This document shows, in pieces, positions 25,736 through 33,492 of a stretch of 64,000 bases of DNA (position 1 is its first letter; each line of letters opens with the position of its first letter). Under the pieces are notes generated by a model. The model saw only the letters and a program-made list of their open reading frames with translations, was not told the origin of the DNA and did not search any database. A program made the translations under genes and the position numbers. The stretch comes from Dechloromonas sp. Dech2017 (GTDB lineage: Bacteria > Pseudomonadota > Gammaproteobacteria > Burkholderiales > Rhodocyclaceae). The stretch spans positions 1 to 64,000 of the forward strand of contig SSXW01000020.1 in assembly GCA_009469585.1 (NCBI GenBank), read 5' to 3'.

Positions 25736-25764
25736 AGAACTTTTCAACAAGGGCGCCTTCTAAT

Positions 25765-25855
25765 CCTGAGCCAGCCCCCTTAGAATCGCGGCAACGGCAA
25801 GCCAGCCGCAGCGTGCCAGCCAGCCCCCAACCAACAAACTTCAAGGAGAATAATC
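25765..25855 (+). repeat. AGCC-rich leader of the first bfr gene
   Basis: GAGCCAGCCCC, AAGCCAGCCGC and GTGCCAGCCAGCCCCC lie before an AAGGAG ribosome binding site and the ATG at 25856. Confidence 0.55.
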
Positions 25856-26341
25856 ATGAAGGGCGACAAGAAGATCATCGATATCCTGAACAGTCTGCTG
25901 ACCGGCGAACTGACTGCCGTGGACCAATACCTGATCCACGGCGAGATGTATGCCGACATGGGACTCAACGAACTGGCCGAGAAGGCGCTGCACGAATCCG
26001 AGCACGAGCGACAGCATGCCCGGGCCCTGATCCAGCGCATCCTCTTCCTCGAAGGCAAGCCCGACCTCGCCAAGCGCGATCCGCTGAAGATCGGCAAGAA
26101 CGTGCCCGACATGCTGAAGGCCGACCTCGCCGTCGAATACGCCGTCGATGGCCACTTGAAGAGCGCCATCGCCGCCTGCGAAAAGGCGCAGGACTACGTC
26201 AGCCGCGACATGCTGTCGTCCCAGCTCGAAGACACCGAGGTGGACCACGCCTACTACCTGGAAAAACAACTGCGCCTGATCGAACTGGTCGGCCTCGAAA
26301 ACTACCTGCAGAGCCAGATGGGCTCGGGCAGCCCGACCTGA
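25856..26341 (+). CDS. bfr: Bacterioferritin, ferroxidase-type subunit
   Basis: A 161-residue four-helix-bundle iron-storage subunit. Ferroxidase ligands are present: Glu18, Glu51, His54, Glu94, Glu128 and His131 (EVDH). The haem-ligand position 52 is Arg instead of Met, so this subunit should oxidise iron but not bind haem on its own. It is paired with a second subunit of the opposite type 9 nt downstream; the two probably co-assemble into a 24-mer. A Fur-like site and bfd nearby fit iron-controlled storage and release. Confidence 0.93.
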   Translation: MKGDKKIIDILNSLLTGELTAVDQYLIHGEMYADMGLNELAEKALHESEHERQHARALIQRILFLEGKPDLAKRDPLKIGKNVPDMLKADLAVEYAVDGHLKSAIAACEKAQDYVSRDMLSSQLEDTEVDHAYYLEKQLRLIELVGLENYLQSQMGSGSPT

Positions 26342-26350
26342 GGAGCGGCC

Positions 26351-26833
26351 ATGAAAGGCGACAAGAAAATCATCGAAGCCCTCAACAAGGTGCTGAAGAA
26401 CGAGCTGACCTCGATCAACCAGTATTTCCTGCATGCCCGCATGTTCCGCAACTGGGGCCTGGAAAAGCTCAACGACTACCAGTACAAGCAGTCGATCCGC
26501 GTCATGAAGGAAGCCGACGAGATCATCGAGCGCGTCCTCTTCCTCGAAGGCCTGCCCAACCTGCAGAACCTCGGCAAGCTGATGATCGGCGAGAACGTCG
26601 TCGAGTGCCTGGCCGGCGACCTCAAGTACGAGCGCGAAATGCAGCGCCCGCTGCTGATCGAATCGATCGCCCTGTGCGAGGAGTTGCAGGACTACGTCAG
26701 CCGCGAACTGCTCGAAGACCTGCTCGAGCACTGCGAAAAAGCCATCGACTGGCTGGAAACCCAGCAATCGCTGATCAGCGACGTCAGCCTGCCCAACTAC
26801 CTGCAGGCCCACATGGAGCCGGGCGAAAACTGA
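26351..26833 (+). CDS. bfr: Bacterioferritin, haem-binding subunit
   Basis: A 160-residue bacterioferritin. Met52, the haem ligand, is present. The ferroxidase centre is broken: Val51 replaces Glu51, Glu54 replaces His54, and the EXXH near residue 127 reads EHCEKA. So it complements the upstream subunit. This division of labour is known for paired bacterioferritins such as those of Magnetospirillum and Neisseria. Terminated by the hairpin at 26859. Confidence 0.93.
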   Translation: MKGDKKIIEALNKVLKNELTSINQYFLHARMFRNWGLEKLNDYQYKQSIRVMKEADEIIERVLFLEGLPNLQNLGKLMIGENVVECLAGDLKYEREMQRPLLIESIALCEELQDYVSRELLEDLLEHCEKAIDWLETQQSLISDVSLPNYLQAHMEPGEN

Positions 26834-26858
26834 GCTCCCGCCACCCCGCCGGAACCCG

Positions 26859-26885
26859 AAAGCCGCAGCCCGTCTGCGGCTTTTT
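26859..26885 (+). terminator. Terminator of the bfr pair
   Basis: Stem AAAGCCGCAG / CTGCGGCTTT, loop CCCGT, ending in T-run. Confidence 0.9.
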
Positions 26886-26997
26886 CTATTCCCGGCGGCG
26901 CAACCGGGCTGGCCCGGCAATTGCTGCACACTTCCCGGAAGGCCATCGCCTGTCGACAAAGCGACAAAACCGCAGATCGCCTGCCGCTGAAATCCTT

Positions 26998-27045
26998 GTT
27001 GACAATGGTTCGCAACTGCTTAAAATACGAATTGTTCGCATTTAG
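26998..27045 (+). promoter_or_regulatory. Fur-box-like promoter region of bfd
   Basis: TTGACAATGGTTCGCAACTG (27000-27019) and ACGAATTGTTCGCATTT (27028-27044) resemble the GCGAA-type half-sites upstream of other iron genes. TTGACA could be the -35 element. Confidence 0.5.
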
Positions 27046-27065
27046 ATTAACGCAGGAGACATTCG

Positions 27066-27272
27066 ATGTACGTCTGTGTTTGCCAGGCCGTCACCGACCG
27101 CCAGATTCGTGAAGCCGCCCAGGGCGGCGCCCGCACGCTCAAGGATCTGCGCCGCGACCTCGGCGTCACGCGCGACTGCGGCCGCTGCGCCTCCTGCGCC
27201 CACGAATGCCTGCGCGAAGCGCACGGCGAATGCGCCAAGCCGGGCAAGGTGGCGCTGAAGGCAGCTGCGTGA
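27066..27272 (+). CDS. bfd: Bacterioferritin-associated ferredoxin
   Basis: A 68-residue [2Fe-2S] protein of the BFD-like family. Cys4, Cys6, Cys38 and Cys41 give the C-X-C...C-X2-C spacing (31 residues between Cys6 and Cys38). It reduces ferric iron in the bacterioferritin core so it can be released. CAGGAGAC precedes the ATG. It has its own Fur-like promoter, as expected for a gene induced by iron starvation. Confidence 0.94.
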   Translation: MYVCVCQAVTDRQIREAAQGGARTLKDLRRDLGVTRDCGRCASCAHECLREAHGECAKPGKVALKAAA

Positions 27273-27309
27273 AGCATTCCGCAACCAACACGCGACAGCA
27301 ATAGCACAA

Positions 27310-27331
27310 GGGAGCCACTGGCTCTCTTTTT
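27310..27331 (+). terminator. Terminator of bfd
   Basis: Stem GGGAGCC / GGCTCTC (one G-U), loop ACT, followed by five T. Confidence 0.82.
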
Positions 27332-27420
27332 CGTTTTCGTTGTCTCGTGCCTCGGTTGCCGTTTCCCGGTATCCCTGCCGGCTGCTGAAAGCCGGCCGGC
27401 ACGGCGGCCGGCCCGCCGCT

Positions 27421-28563
27421 TCAGGCCTCGCTGACCACCACCCAGTGGTTGTCCACGGCCATCGGCTTCGGCCAGGGCAGGAACACCGGCTTGGCGCGCG
27501 GTTGCCAGCCGACCAGGCCCAGCCCGGTAGATACCAGGACGCCACCGGAATCCGGCCCCTCCCAACCGCTGAGGGCATACGCTTCTTCCAGTTGGACAAT
27601 CGGCGTCAGGCGCTCGGGCATGCCCGGGTGCCACAGTTGGGCGACGCCGAGGCGATTGTTTGACAGGGCGAAGCCGCCGTTGTAGGCGGCGCAGATATCG
27701 CCGGCATAGCCGGCACCATCGTCGGCGCGGGTCGGCAGGCGCAGTTCGTCGCCGTCGAGCACGGCGAGGATAGGCGCCGAATTGCGCTCGGCAGCACTGT
27801 CATGCTCGGCCTGGATGGCCACGCCGAGCAACATCCGGCCCTCCGGCAATCGGCTCCAGGCCAGATGGCGCAAGCTCAGACGGCGGTCATCGACCGTCCA
27901 TTGGCGCTGCAGTGCACCGCTTTTGCCATCGAGGCGCACCAGCGAGGAATCCATCAACTGCAGGTCGTATTTCTTGTCGCTTGCCGTACGCGGAATGCCG
28001 CCGTTGGCGACCAGCAGACGCCCCTCGGCATCGACCAGCAGTTGATGCGGTTCACGACCGTGGCTGGCCCACTCGTCGAGTTTTCGCAGGCTCAGGCGAT
28101 CGCGCACGCCGATCCGCCCCTGGCCGGTCTTCTGGTCGGTTTCCGTGGTGTAGATGAGCTCGCCCCCCGGGCTGACCATGGCGTGCCCATTCAGGCGGCA
28201 ATCGCCCGCTTCGTCGGCCAGGCTGACCTGGCGCTCAATCCGGCCATCGGGCGTCATGCGCAGCAGCCAGCCGCCCGGCCGGACACCGCATACCAGCAGG
28301 CTGCCATCGGCTTCGGGCAGCAGGCCGTGCGGGCGGGTGGGCAGGGGCACCGACTGGGCGATACGCAGCTTTTTTGCCTGCCAGTCGGCCTCGAACACGC
28401 CGGCAAAATACGGGTCGTCGGGCTGCGGACCCCGCCAGGCGGCGGCGATCCGTGCCCCGTGCGTCATGCCCGTCGCGGTGGCCCGGGCCGGGCCGAGTAC
28501 GGACCAGGCGCCGAGCGCGGCCAGCCCGTGCAGGAATCGGCGTCTTGGGATAGCTTGCATCAT
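27421..28563 (-). CDS. DUF1513 beta-propeller-like periplasmic protein
   Basis: A 380-residue protein with a Tat-type signal (PRRRFLHGLAALGAWSVLG) and a DUF1513 domain with repeated G-x-L-x-V/W strands typical of a beta-propeller. DUF1513 genes often accompany imelysin-type iron proteins in other genomes. Here the partner is an Fe3+ ABC substrate-binding protein 10 nt upstream. Its molecular role is unknown. ATG codons at 28563 and 28560 are adjacent. Confidence 0.83.
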   Translation of the reverse strand: MMQAIPRRRFLHGLAALGAWSVLGPARATATGMTHGARIAAAWRGPQPDDPYFAGVFEADWQAKKLRIAQSVPLPTRPHGLLPEADGSLLVCGVRPGGWLLRMTPDGRIERQVSLADEAGDCRLNGHAMVSPGGELIYTTETDQKTGQGRIGVRDRLSLRKLDEWASHGREPHQLLVDAEGRLLVANGGIPRTASDKKYDLQLMDSSLVRLDGKSGALQRQWTVDDRRLSLRHLAWSRLPEGRMLLGVAIQAEHDSAAERNSAPILAVLDGDELRLPTRADDGAGYAGDICAAYNGGFALSNNRLGVAQLWHPGMPERLTPIVQLEEAYALSGWEGPDSGGVLVSTGLGLVGWQPRAKPVFLPWPKPMAVDNHWVVVSEA

Positions 28564-28573
28564 GTCGTCTCTC

Positions 28574-29590
28574 TTAGCGATAACCGGCGCGGTCGAGCAG
28601 CCTCTGGGCGGCGGCGACCTGGCTGGCGATGGTGCCGATGGGCAGGGCGTCGGCCTTGAACTTGCCCATGGCGGCGAGCGCCGGGTTGTTGGTGGCGACG
28701 TCGGTAACGGCCGGCCATTCGTTGTTGCCCTCGGCGAAATAGCGTTGCGCCTCGTCGCTGGCCAGGTATTCGAGGAAGCGGACAGCGGCTTCCGGGTGCT
28801 TGGCGGTCTTGACCATGCCGGCGCCGGATATGTTGATGTGGGTGCCACGCTCGGCCTGGTTGGGCCAGACGATGCCGACCCGCTCCATCATCCGGCGATC
28901 GTCCATCCGGTCGGACCGGATCAGGCGCGCCAGGTAGTAGGTGTTGGACACGGCGACGCCGCATTCACCCGCGGCGACTGCCTTGATCTGATCGGTATCG
29001 CCGCCCTTCGGCGCCCGGGCGAAGTTGGCGACGACGCCCCTGGCCCAGGCCTCGGTCTTCGCTTCGCCATCGTGGGCGATCAGCGAGGCGACCAGCGACA
29101 GGTTGTAGGGATGGGCACCCGAGCGGCTGCACACCTTGCCCTTGAGCCTTGGGTCGGCCAGCGACGCGTAGCTGGCGACGTCCTCGGCCTTGAGGCTGGC
29201 GCGGTTGTAGATGATGACGCGGGCCCGGGTCGAGAAGGCGAACCAGGTATCGCTACGCAAGTGCGCCGGAATACGGCTCTCCAGCAGTTTCGAGCGGACC
29301 GGGGCGAACAGCCCGAGGGCATCGGCCTGCGCCAGGCGGGCCGCATCGACGGTAATGAAGACGTCGGCCGGGCTGTTGGCGCCTTCATTGCGGATGCGTT
29401 CCATCAACTCGTCTTCCTTGCCTTCGATACGGTTGATCCGGATGCCGGTCTGTTGCGTGAAGTTGTCGTACAACTTCTCGTCGGTCTGGTAGTGGCGGGC
29501 CGAGTAGAGATTGAGCTCCTTGTCGGCGGCTTGGGCGCCGAGACTGGCCAGCAGGGTAAGGGCCAGCAGGCTGAAACGGGTGGCGGTCAT
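28574..29590 (-). CDS. fbpA: Ferric iron ABC transporter substrate-binding protein
   Basis: A 338-residue periplasmic binding protein of the FbpA/FutA family. It has a signal peptide (LLALTLLASLGAQA), KELNLYSARHYQTDEKLY, GIRINRIEGKEDELMERI and the iron-binding tyrosine pair in SNTYYLARLI. It binds Fe3+ in the periplasm. No permease or ATPase gene is adjacent, so it must use components encoded elsewhere. The ATG at 29590 avoids an N-terminal extension that reads through a repeat copy. Confidence 0.9.
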   Translation of the reverse strand: MTATRFSLLALTLLASLGAQAADKELNLYSARHYQTDEKLYDNFTQQTGIRINRIEGKEDELMERIRNEGANSPADVFITVDAARLAQADALGLFAPVRSKLLESRIPAHLRSDTWFAFSTRARVIIYNRASLKAEDVASYASLADPRLKGKVCSRSGAHPYNLSLVASLIAHDGEAKTEAWARGVVANFARAPKGGDTDQIKAVAAGECGVAVSNTYYLARLIRSDRMDDRRMMERVGIVWPNQAERGTHINISGAGMVKTAKHPEAAVRFLEYLASDEAQRYFAEGNNEWPAVTDVATNNPALAAMGKFKADALPIGTIASQVAAAQRLLDRAGYR

Positions 29591-29635
29591 GGGTGCTCCT
29601 TGCGGGCCGTCGACAGGCGCCGGCATCCGATGGCG

Positions 29636-29669
29636 GCGGTCGACGGCAATTTTTGCCAAAAATTGAAAT
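29636..29669 (+). repeat. Dispersed 34-bp repeat, copy 10
   Basis: GCGGTCGACGGCAATTTTTG then CC, A5, TTGAAAT, between the siderophore receptor and fbpA. Confidence 0.88.
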
Positions 29670-29713
29670 CTGCCGGCCCCTCGCCGCCAGGCGGCGGTGA
29701 AGGGCCGGGCTTG

Positions 29714-31891
29714 CTAGAACTTGTAGTCGGTGCTCAGGATGTAGCGCCGCGACTGACCGGGCACGGTAAAGCCGCCGTTGTCGTAGAGCGCGTCGTAATA
29801 GACCTTGTCGAACAGGTTCTGGATGTTGAACTTGACGGTGTATTTCGGCTGCTCGTAGGCCACCATGGCATCCCAGCGGACGTAGGATGGCACGGTGTTG
29901 GGGTTGTTGTAGGTCCCCGTCGGGCTGAAGCCGGTACGCTTGCTCTTGTACTCGAAACCACCGCCGACCTTGAAGCCCCAGCCGAGGTCGTAGGTCGTCC
30001 ATAGATTGGCCGTCAGTTTCGGCGTATTGCGCGGGAATTTGCCGACCGTCGAATCATTGGGCGCCGACGGCGAGGCCTTGAGGATCTCCGCATCGATCCA
30101 CGACAGGCCGCTGAAGACTTCCCAGCGGTCGGTCAGACGACCGGCCAGCTCGAACTCGATGCCGTCCGACTGGCGCTTCTTGGTCAGGATGGAAGCGGTC
30201 GACTCGAGGTCGGTATTGCGCTCCCAGTTCTTGACCGCATGGTAGAGGGCGGTGCGGAAAGCCAGGTTGCCGTCGAAAAGCAGCCACTTGGCGCCGATTT
30301 CATAGACCTGCGAGCGCTCGGCCGGATACTGGCTGCCGGAAAGCTGGTAGAGATCGGCCGTCGGGCTGAACGAATCGCTCCAGCCGGCGTAATAATGCTC
30401 GGCTGCCGTCGGCTGCCAGGAAAGCCCGGCACGATAGCTGTTCTCGCCGAAATCGCCGCTTTGCGATCTGCCGACACCACCCGCCACAATGATGTAATCC
30501 GAGCTCATGAAGTCGCGCCGGACACCGGCCGTGAAACGCCAGTCGGGCACAAATTCGACGGTATCCTGAACGTAGGCGCTATAGGTGTCGCCCTGGTAGG
30601 TATTGGCCGGCGCCGTGGTGAACACGCCCTCCTTGTAAACGGGATTGGTCGTCGTGCCCAGGTTACGCAGCGCCCAGCGGATCGAGTCTTCCTTCAGGTA
30701 CTCGACCCCGGTCACCAGTTCGTTGCGCATGCCGAACAGCGTGAACGCCGTGTTGAAATCGCTCTGCAACACGTAGTTGTCGGTCTCGAACTGCCGGGTC
30801 TTGGCCTGCTGCTGGGTGCTGTTGGCGGTCAGCGTACCCTGCCCGGCCACGGCCCAGTAGGCCCGCTTGTAGTTGGCGGCGCGCAGCACGGTGCGCCATT
30901 GCGTGTCGGGCGAAATCTTGAACAGGTAGTTCAGCGTGGAAATATTGGTTTCGCTGTCGTCGAAATTGCCATCCACGCCATAGTAAGCGCCAGCCTTGGC
31001 CATAGCCTGGTTAGGCTTGGCATTGACGAAGGGAATGCCGTAATCGGCGCGATCCTGGGTTTTTGTCCACAGATGGCTCACCGTCACTTCATGATTGGTG
31101 CCGAGGCCGATCGAGAAACTCGGCGCGAAGCCCATGCGATGGATTTCCGGCTCGGTGCCAGTGTAGGGATTGCTGCGCGAACTGCCCTCGTCGCGGTTCA
31201 TGAAATTCATCCGCACCGCCATCGTTTCGCCGACCCGCTGGTTGAGATCGCCCCTGACCTCGCGGAAGCCGTCGGTGCCGACCCCGACGCCAACCTTGTT
31301 GATGCCGTACAGCATCGGCGTCTTGCTGACCTGGTTGATGACCCCGCCGGCCTGGCCGCGGCCGAACAGCATGGCCGCCGCGCCGCGCAGGACATCGACC
31401 TGCTCGGTATTGAACACCTCGCGGTTGTACTGCGCCGTGTCGCGGATACCGTCAAGATAGAGGTCGCCGAAGGTATAAAAGCCGCGCAGGTTCATGTTGT
31501 CGCCGGAGCGCCCGCCCTCGGCCGCGTTGAAGGTCAGGCCGGAGACGTTGCGCAGCGCCTCGCGCAGGGAATTGGCCTCCTGCTCCTCGATCAGCGAGCG
31601 GGTCACCGTGGTGATCGCCTGCGGCACGTCGTGCGGATCCTGGACCACCTTGCCGACGCGCGTTTTGCTGGCCCGGTAGCCGTCCGGCTGTTCGGCCGCC
31701 GCCTTGACGGTGACCGGAGCCAGCGTCGCCTCCTCGGCCGCGTTGGCGGCGTGGGCCAGTCCGATCAGGCCGATGGCCAGGGCCAGCGGCAAGGGGCGGC
31801 AAGGCTGCAGGCGCCTGCTCGCCAGTGAAAGTTGCCGGCGCCCCCGCGCCGGGGGGTCGTCTGCAATGAATTCGTGCATTTCCAGTCCCAT
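29714..31891 (-). CDS. TonB-dependent siderophore receptor (Fiu/FhuE type)
   Basis: A 725-residue outer-membrane receptor. A signal peptide ends in AHAANAAEE, the TonB box region is TLAPVTVKAA, and the plug domain contains NVSGLTFNAAEGGRSGDNMNLRGF and VDVLRGAAAMLFGRGQAGGVINQVSK. The 22-strand barrel ends with a C-terminal Phe (ILSTDYKF). Motifs favour catecholate or hydroxamate siderophores. A perfect Fur-like palindrome lies 150 bp upstream. MHEF at 31879 is an alternative start. Confidence 0.92.
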   Translation of the reverse strand: MGLEMHEFIADDPPARGRRQLSLASRRLQPCRPLPLALAIGLIGLAHAANAAEEATLAPVTVKAAAEQPDGYRASKTRVGKVVQDPHDVPQAITTVTRSLIEEQEANSLREALRNVSGLTFNAAEGGRSGDNMNLRGFYTFGDLYLDGIRDTAQYNREVFNTEQVDVLRGAAAMLFGRGQAGGVINQVSKTPMLYGINKVGVGVGTDGFREVRGDLNQRVGETMAVRMNFMNRDEGSSRSNPYTGTEPEIHRMGFAPSFSIGLGTNHEVTVSHLWTKTQDRADYGIPFVNAKPNQAMAKAGAYYGVDGNFDDSETNISTLNYLFKISPDTQWRTVLRAANYKRAYWAVAGQGTLTANSTQQQAKTRQFETDNYVLQSDFNTAFTLFGMRNELVTGVEYLKEDSIRWALRNLGTTTNPVYKEGVFTTAPANTYQGDTYSAYVQDTVEFVPDWRFTAGVRRDFMSSDYIIVAGGVGRSQSGDFGENSYRAGLSWQPTAAEHYYAGWSDSFSPTADLYQLSGSQYPAERSQVYEIGAKWLLFDGNLAFRTALYHAVKNWERNTDLESTASILTKKRQSDGIEFELAGRLTDRWEVFSGLSWIDAEILKASPSAPNDSTVGKFPRNTPKLTANLWTTYDLGWGFKVGGGFEYKSKRTGFSPTGTYNNPNTVPSYVRWDAMVAYEQPKYTVKFNIQNLFDKVYYDALYDNGGFTVPGQSRRYILSTDYKF

Positions 31892-31907
31892 ATCCAGTCA
31901 GTTGAGG

Positions 31908-31938
31908 CGGCTGGCTGGCTACGGGCTGGCTTGCCGAT
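31908..31938 (-). repeat. AGCC-rich leader of the siderophore receptor
   Basis: On the minus (sense) strand reads AAGCCAGCCCGTAGCCAGCC followed by AGCCGCC, about 20-45 nt before the start. Confidence 0.55.
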
Positions 31939-32039
31939 GAACGCCCCGGCCCATTCCGCCAGGAAGTGCACGGGGGTCGGAGATTTATCGTGAATCCGGC
32001 CGATCTCCCCTCCGGGAATTTTGTCGGCCTTTAATTTAC

Positions 32040-32064
32040 GCGAATGAGAAGTTATCTCATTCGC
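32040..32064 (-). promoter_or_regulatory. Perfect Fur-like palindrome
   Basis: Ten-bp arms GCGAATGAGA and TCTCATTCGC with a 5-bp AGTTA centre. It is the clearest version of the half-site seen at the other iron genes. It should control the receptor transcribed leftward. Confidence 0.72.
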
Positions 32065-32106
32065 AAACGCATTTCAAGACAATACCCGGCCATGGACTAC
32101 CGAGGC

Positions 32107-32140
32107 TTTTGATTTTTGCGCCAAAACAACGGTCGACCGC
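32107..32140 (-). repeat. Dispersed 34-bp repeat, copy 11
   Basis: GCGGTCGACCGTTGTTTTGG then CGC, A5, TCAAAAG on the minus strand. Confidence 0.75.
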
Positions 32141-32202
32141 AGCAAAACCGAATTTCGCGAGAATCACGACAGCGGCACCCGGCCGGGCGCCAATCGGGCA
32201 GC

Positions 32203-33249
32203 TCAGACGACGTCGATGCCGGGTGTGCCGACGCCCAGTTCGCCGATGATCGAAACGTGGCCGAAGCCCTGCTGCAGGAACAGCGAGAGGATCTCGGTGA
32301 CGGTATCCGGACGGCAGGAGACGAGCAGGCCGCCCGAGGCCTGGGGGTCGGTGAGCACGGCGCGCTCGGTTTCGCCGACGCCCTCGCCGAGGCGGACGCG
32401 ACCGCCGTAGCTCGCCCAGTTGCGGTCGGAGGCGCCGGTGATGCAGCCGGCCGCGGTGAACTCGCGGACGCGGGGCAGCACGGGCAGCGCCGCCGCCCGC
32501 AGCGTGGCGCGCAGGGCGCTGCCCTGGCAGATTTCCAGCAGGTTGCCGAGCAGGCCGCTGCCGCCGACATCGGTCACGGCATGCACGCCATCCAGGCAAC
32601 TGAGCAGCGGCCCCGGCGTGTTGAGTTGGGTGGTCGTGTCGAGCAGGGCCTGGTAATCGCTGGCATGCAGCAGGTCCTTGCCCTGGGCGGCACCGTAGAT
32701 GCCAACGCCAAGGGCCTTGCCGAGCAGCAGCACATCGCCGGCCCGGGCCGCCGAATTGCGTTTCAGGTGCGCCGGATTGACCTGACCGATGGCGACCAGG
32801 CCATAGATCGGCTCGACCGAATCGATGGTATGCCCGCCGGCGATCGGAATGCCCGCCTCCCGGCAGACCGCGGCGCCGCCTTCGAGGATGCGGGCGATGC
32901 TCGCCACTGGCAGAACCTTGACCGGCATGCCGACGATGGCCAGCGCCAGTAGCGGCGTCGCCCCCATGGCGTAGATGGCGGACAGCGCATTGGTCGCCGC
33001 GATGCGCCCGAAATCATGGGGGTCGTCGACGATGGGCGTGAAGAAATCGGCGGTGGCGACCACCGCCTGCTGCGCGTTGACCTGGTAGACCGCCGCATCG
33101 TCGCTGGTTTCGCTGCCGACCAGCAACTGCGGCGGCACGATGCCGGCCGGCATGCCGCCCAGGATGTCCCGCAGCACGGCCGGTGAAACCTTGCCGCCGC
33201 ATGCGCCGCCGCGGGCCAGGCCGGTCAGTCCGGGTTGCCTGTCGGGCAT
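32203..33249 (-). CDS. selD: Selenide, water dikinase
   Basis: A 348-residue selenophosphate synthetase, making the selenium donor for selenocysteine and selenouridine. With the ATG at 33249 the catalytic residues fall at Cys17 and Lys20 (GGACGGK), the same numbers as in E. coli SelD, which supports this start over an upstream ATG at 33303. Further motifs are TSDDAAVYQ, TADFFTPIVDDP and TDPQASGGLLV. The active-site codon is Cys, not UGA. It is the last gene of the leftward copper/anaerobic block. No selA or selB lies in the window. Confidence 0.92.
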   Translation of the reverse strand: MPDRQPGLTGLARGGACGGKVSPAVLRDILGGMPAGIVPPQLLVGSETSDDAAVYQVNAQQAVVATADFFTPIVDDPHDFGRIAATNALSAIYAMGATPLLALAIVGMPVKVLPVASIARILEGGAAVCREAGIPIAGGHTIDSVEPIYGLVAIGQVNPAHLKRNSAARAGDVLLLGKALGVGIYGAAQGKDLLHASDYQALLDTTTQLNTPGPLLSCLDGVHAVTDVGGSGLLGNLLEICQGSALRATLRAAALPVLPRVREFTAAGCITGASDRNWASYGGRVRLGEGVGETERAVLTDPQASGGLLVSCRPDTVTEILSLFLQQGFGHVSIIGELGVGTPGIDVV

Positions 33250-33280
33250 CGGGTTTTCGCTGCCGTGGCGGTTGGCCGGA

Positions 33281-33487
33281 TCACTCGGCGTCGAAGCCGG
33301 CATCCTCGATCGCCCTGACCAGCGCCTCGCGGCTCACCGCCTTCACATCGTAGGCGACCCGGGCCTCGCCGGCCTCGAGCGAGACCTCGGCACTGGCCAC
33401 GCCGGCCAGCGCGCCGAGCACGCCGCTGATATTCTTGACGCAGCCTTGGCAGCTCATGCCACCGACCTTGATCACGGTATTTTCCAT
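33281..33487 (-). CDS. CopZ-like heavy-metal-associated chaperone
   Basis: A 68-residue HMA-domain protein with GGMSCQGCVKNI near the N-terminus and GFDAE at the C-terminus. It probably carries Cu+ to the copper ATPase encoded one gene upstream. It starts 5 nt after the GGDEF-EAL gene and overlaps the alternative selD start. Confidence 0.9.
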   Translation of the reverse strand: MENTVIKVGGMSCQGCVKNISGVLGALAGVASAEVSLEAGEARVAYDVKAVSREALVRAIEDAGFDAE

Positions 33488-33492
33488 TTTCG

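Larger units (their letters stand above)
31892..32202. other. Intergenic region between the siderophore receptor and selD
   Basis: A 311-bp gap without a gene. It holds the receptor leader with its AGCC repeats, a Fur-like palindrome and one dispersed repeat copy. These three are listed separately. Confidence 0.8.

Noticed and set aside
33190-33210. Selenocysteine at the active site of SelD
   Set aside because: The codon aligned to Cys17 is TGC, not TGA, and no UGA interrupts the frame.
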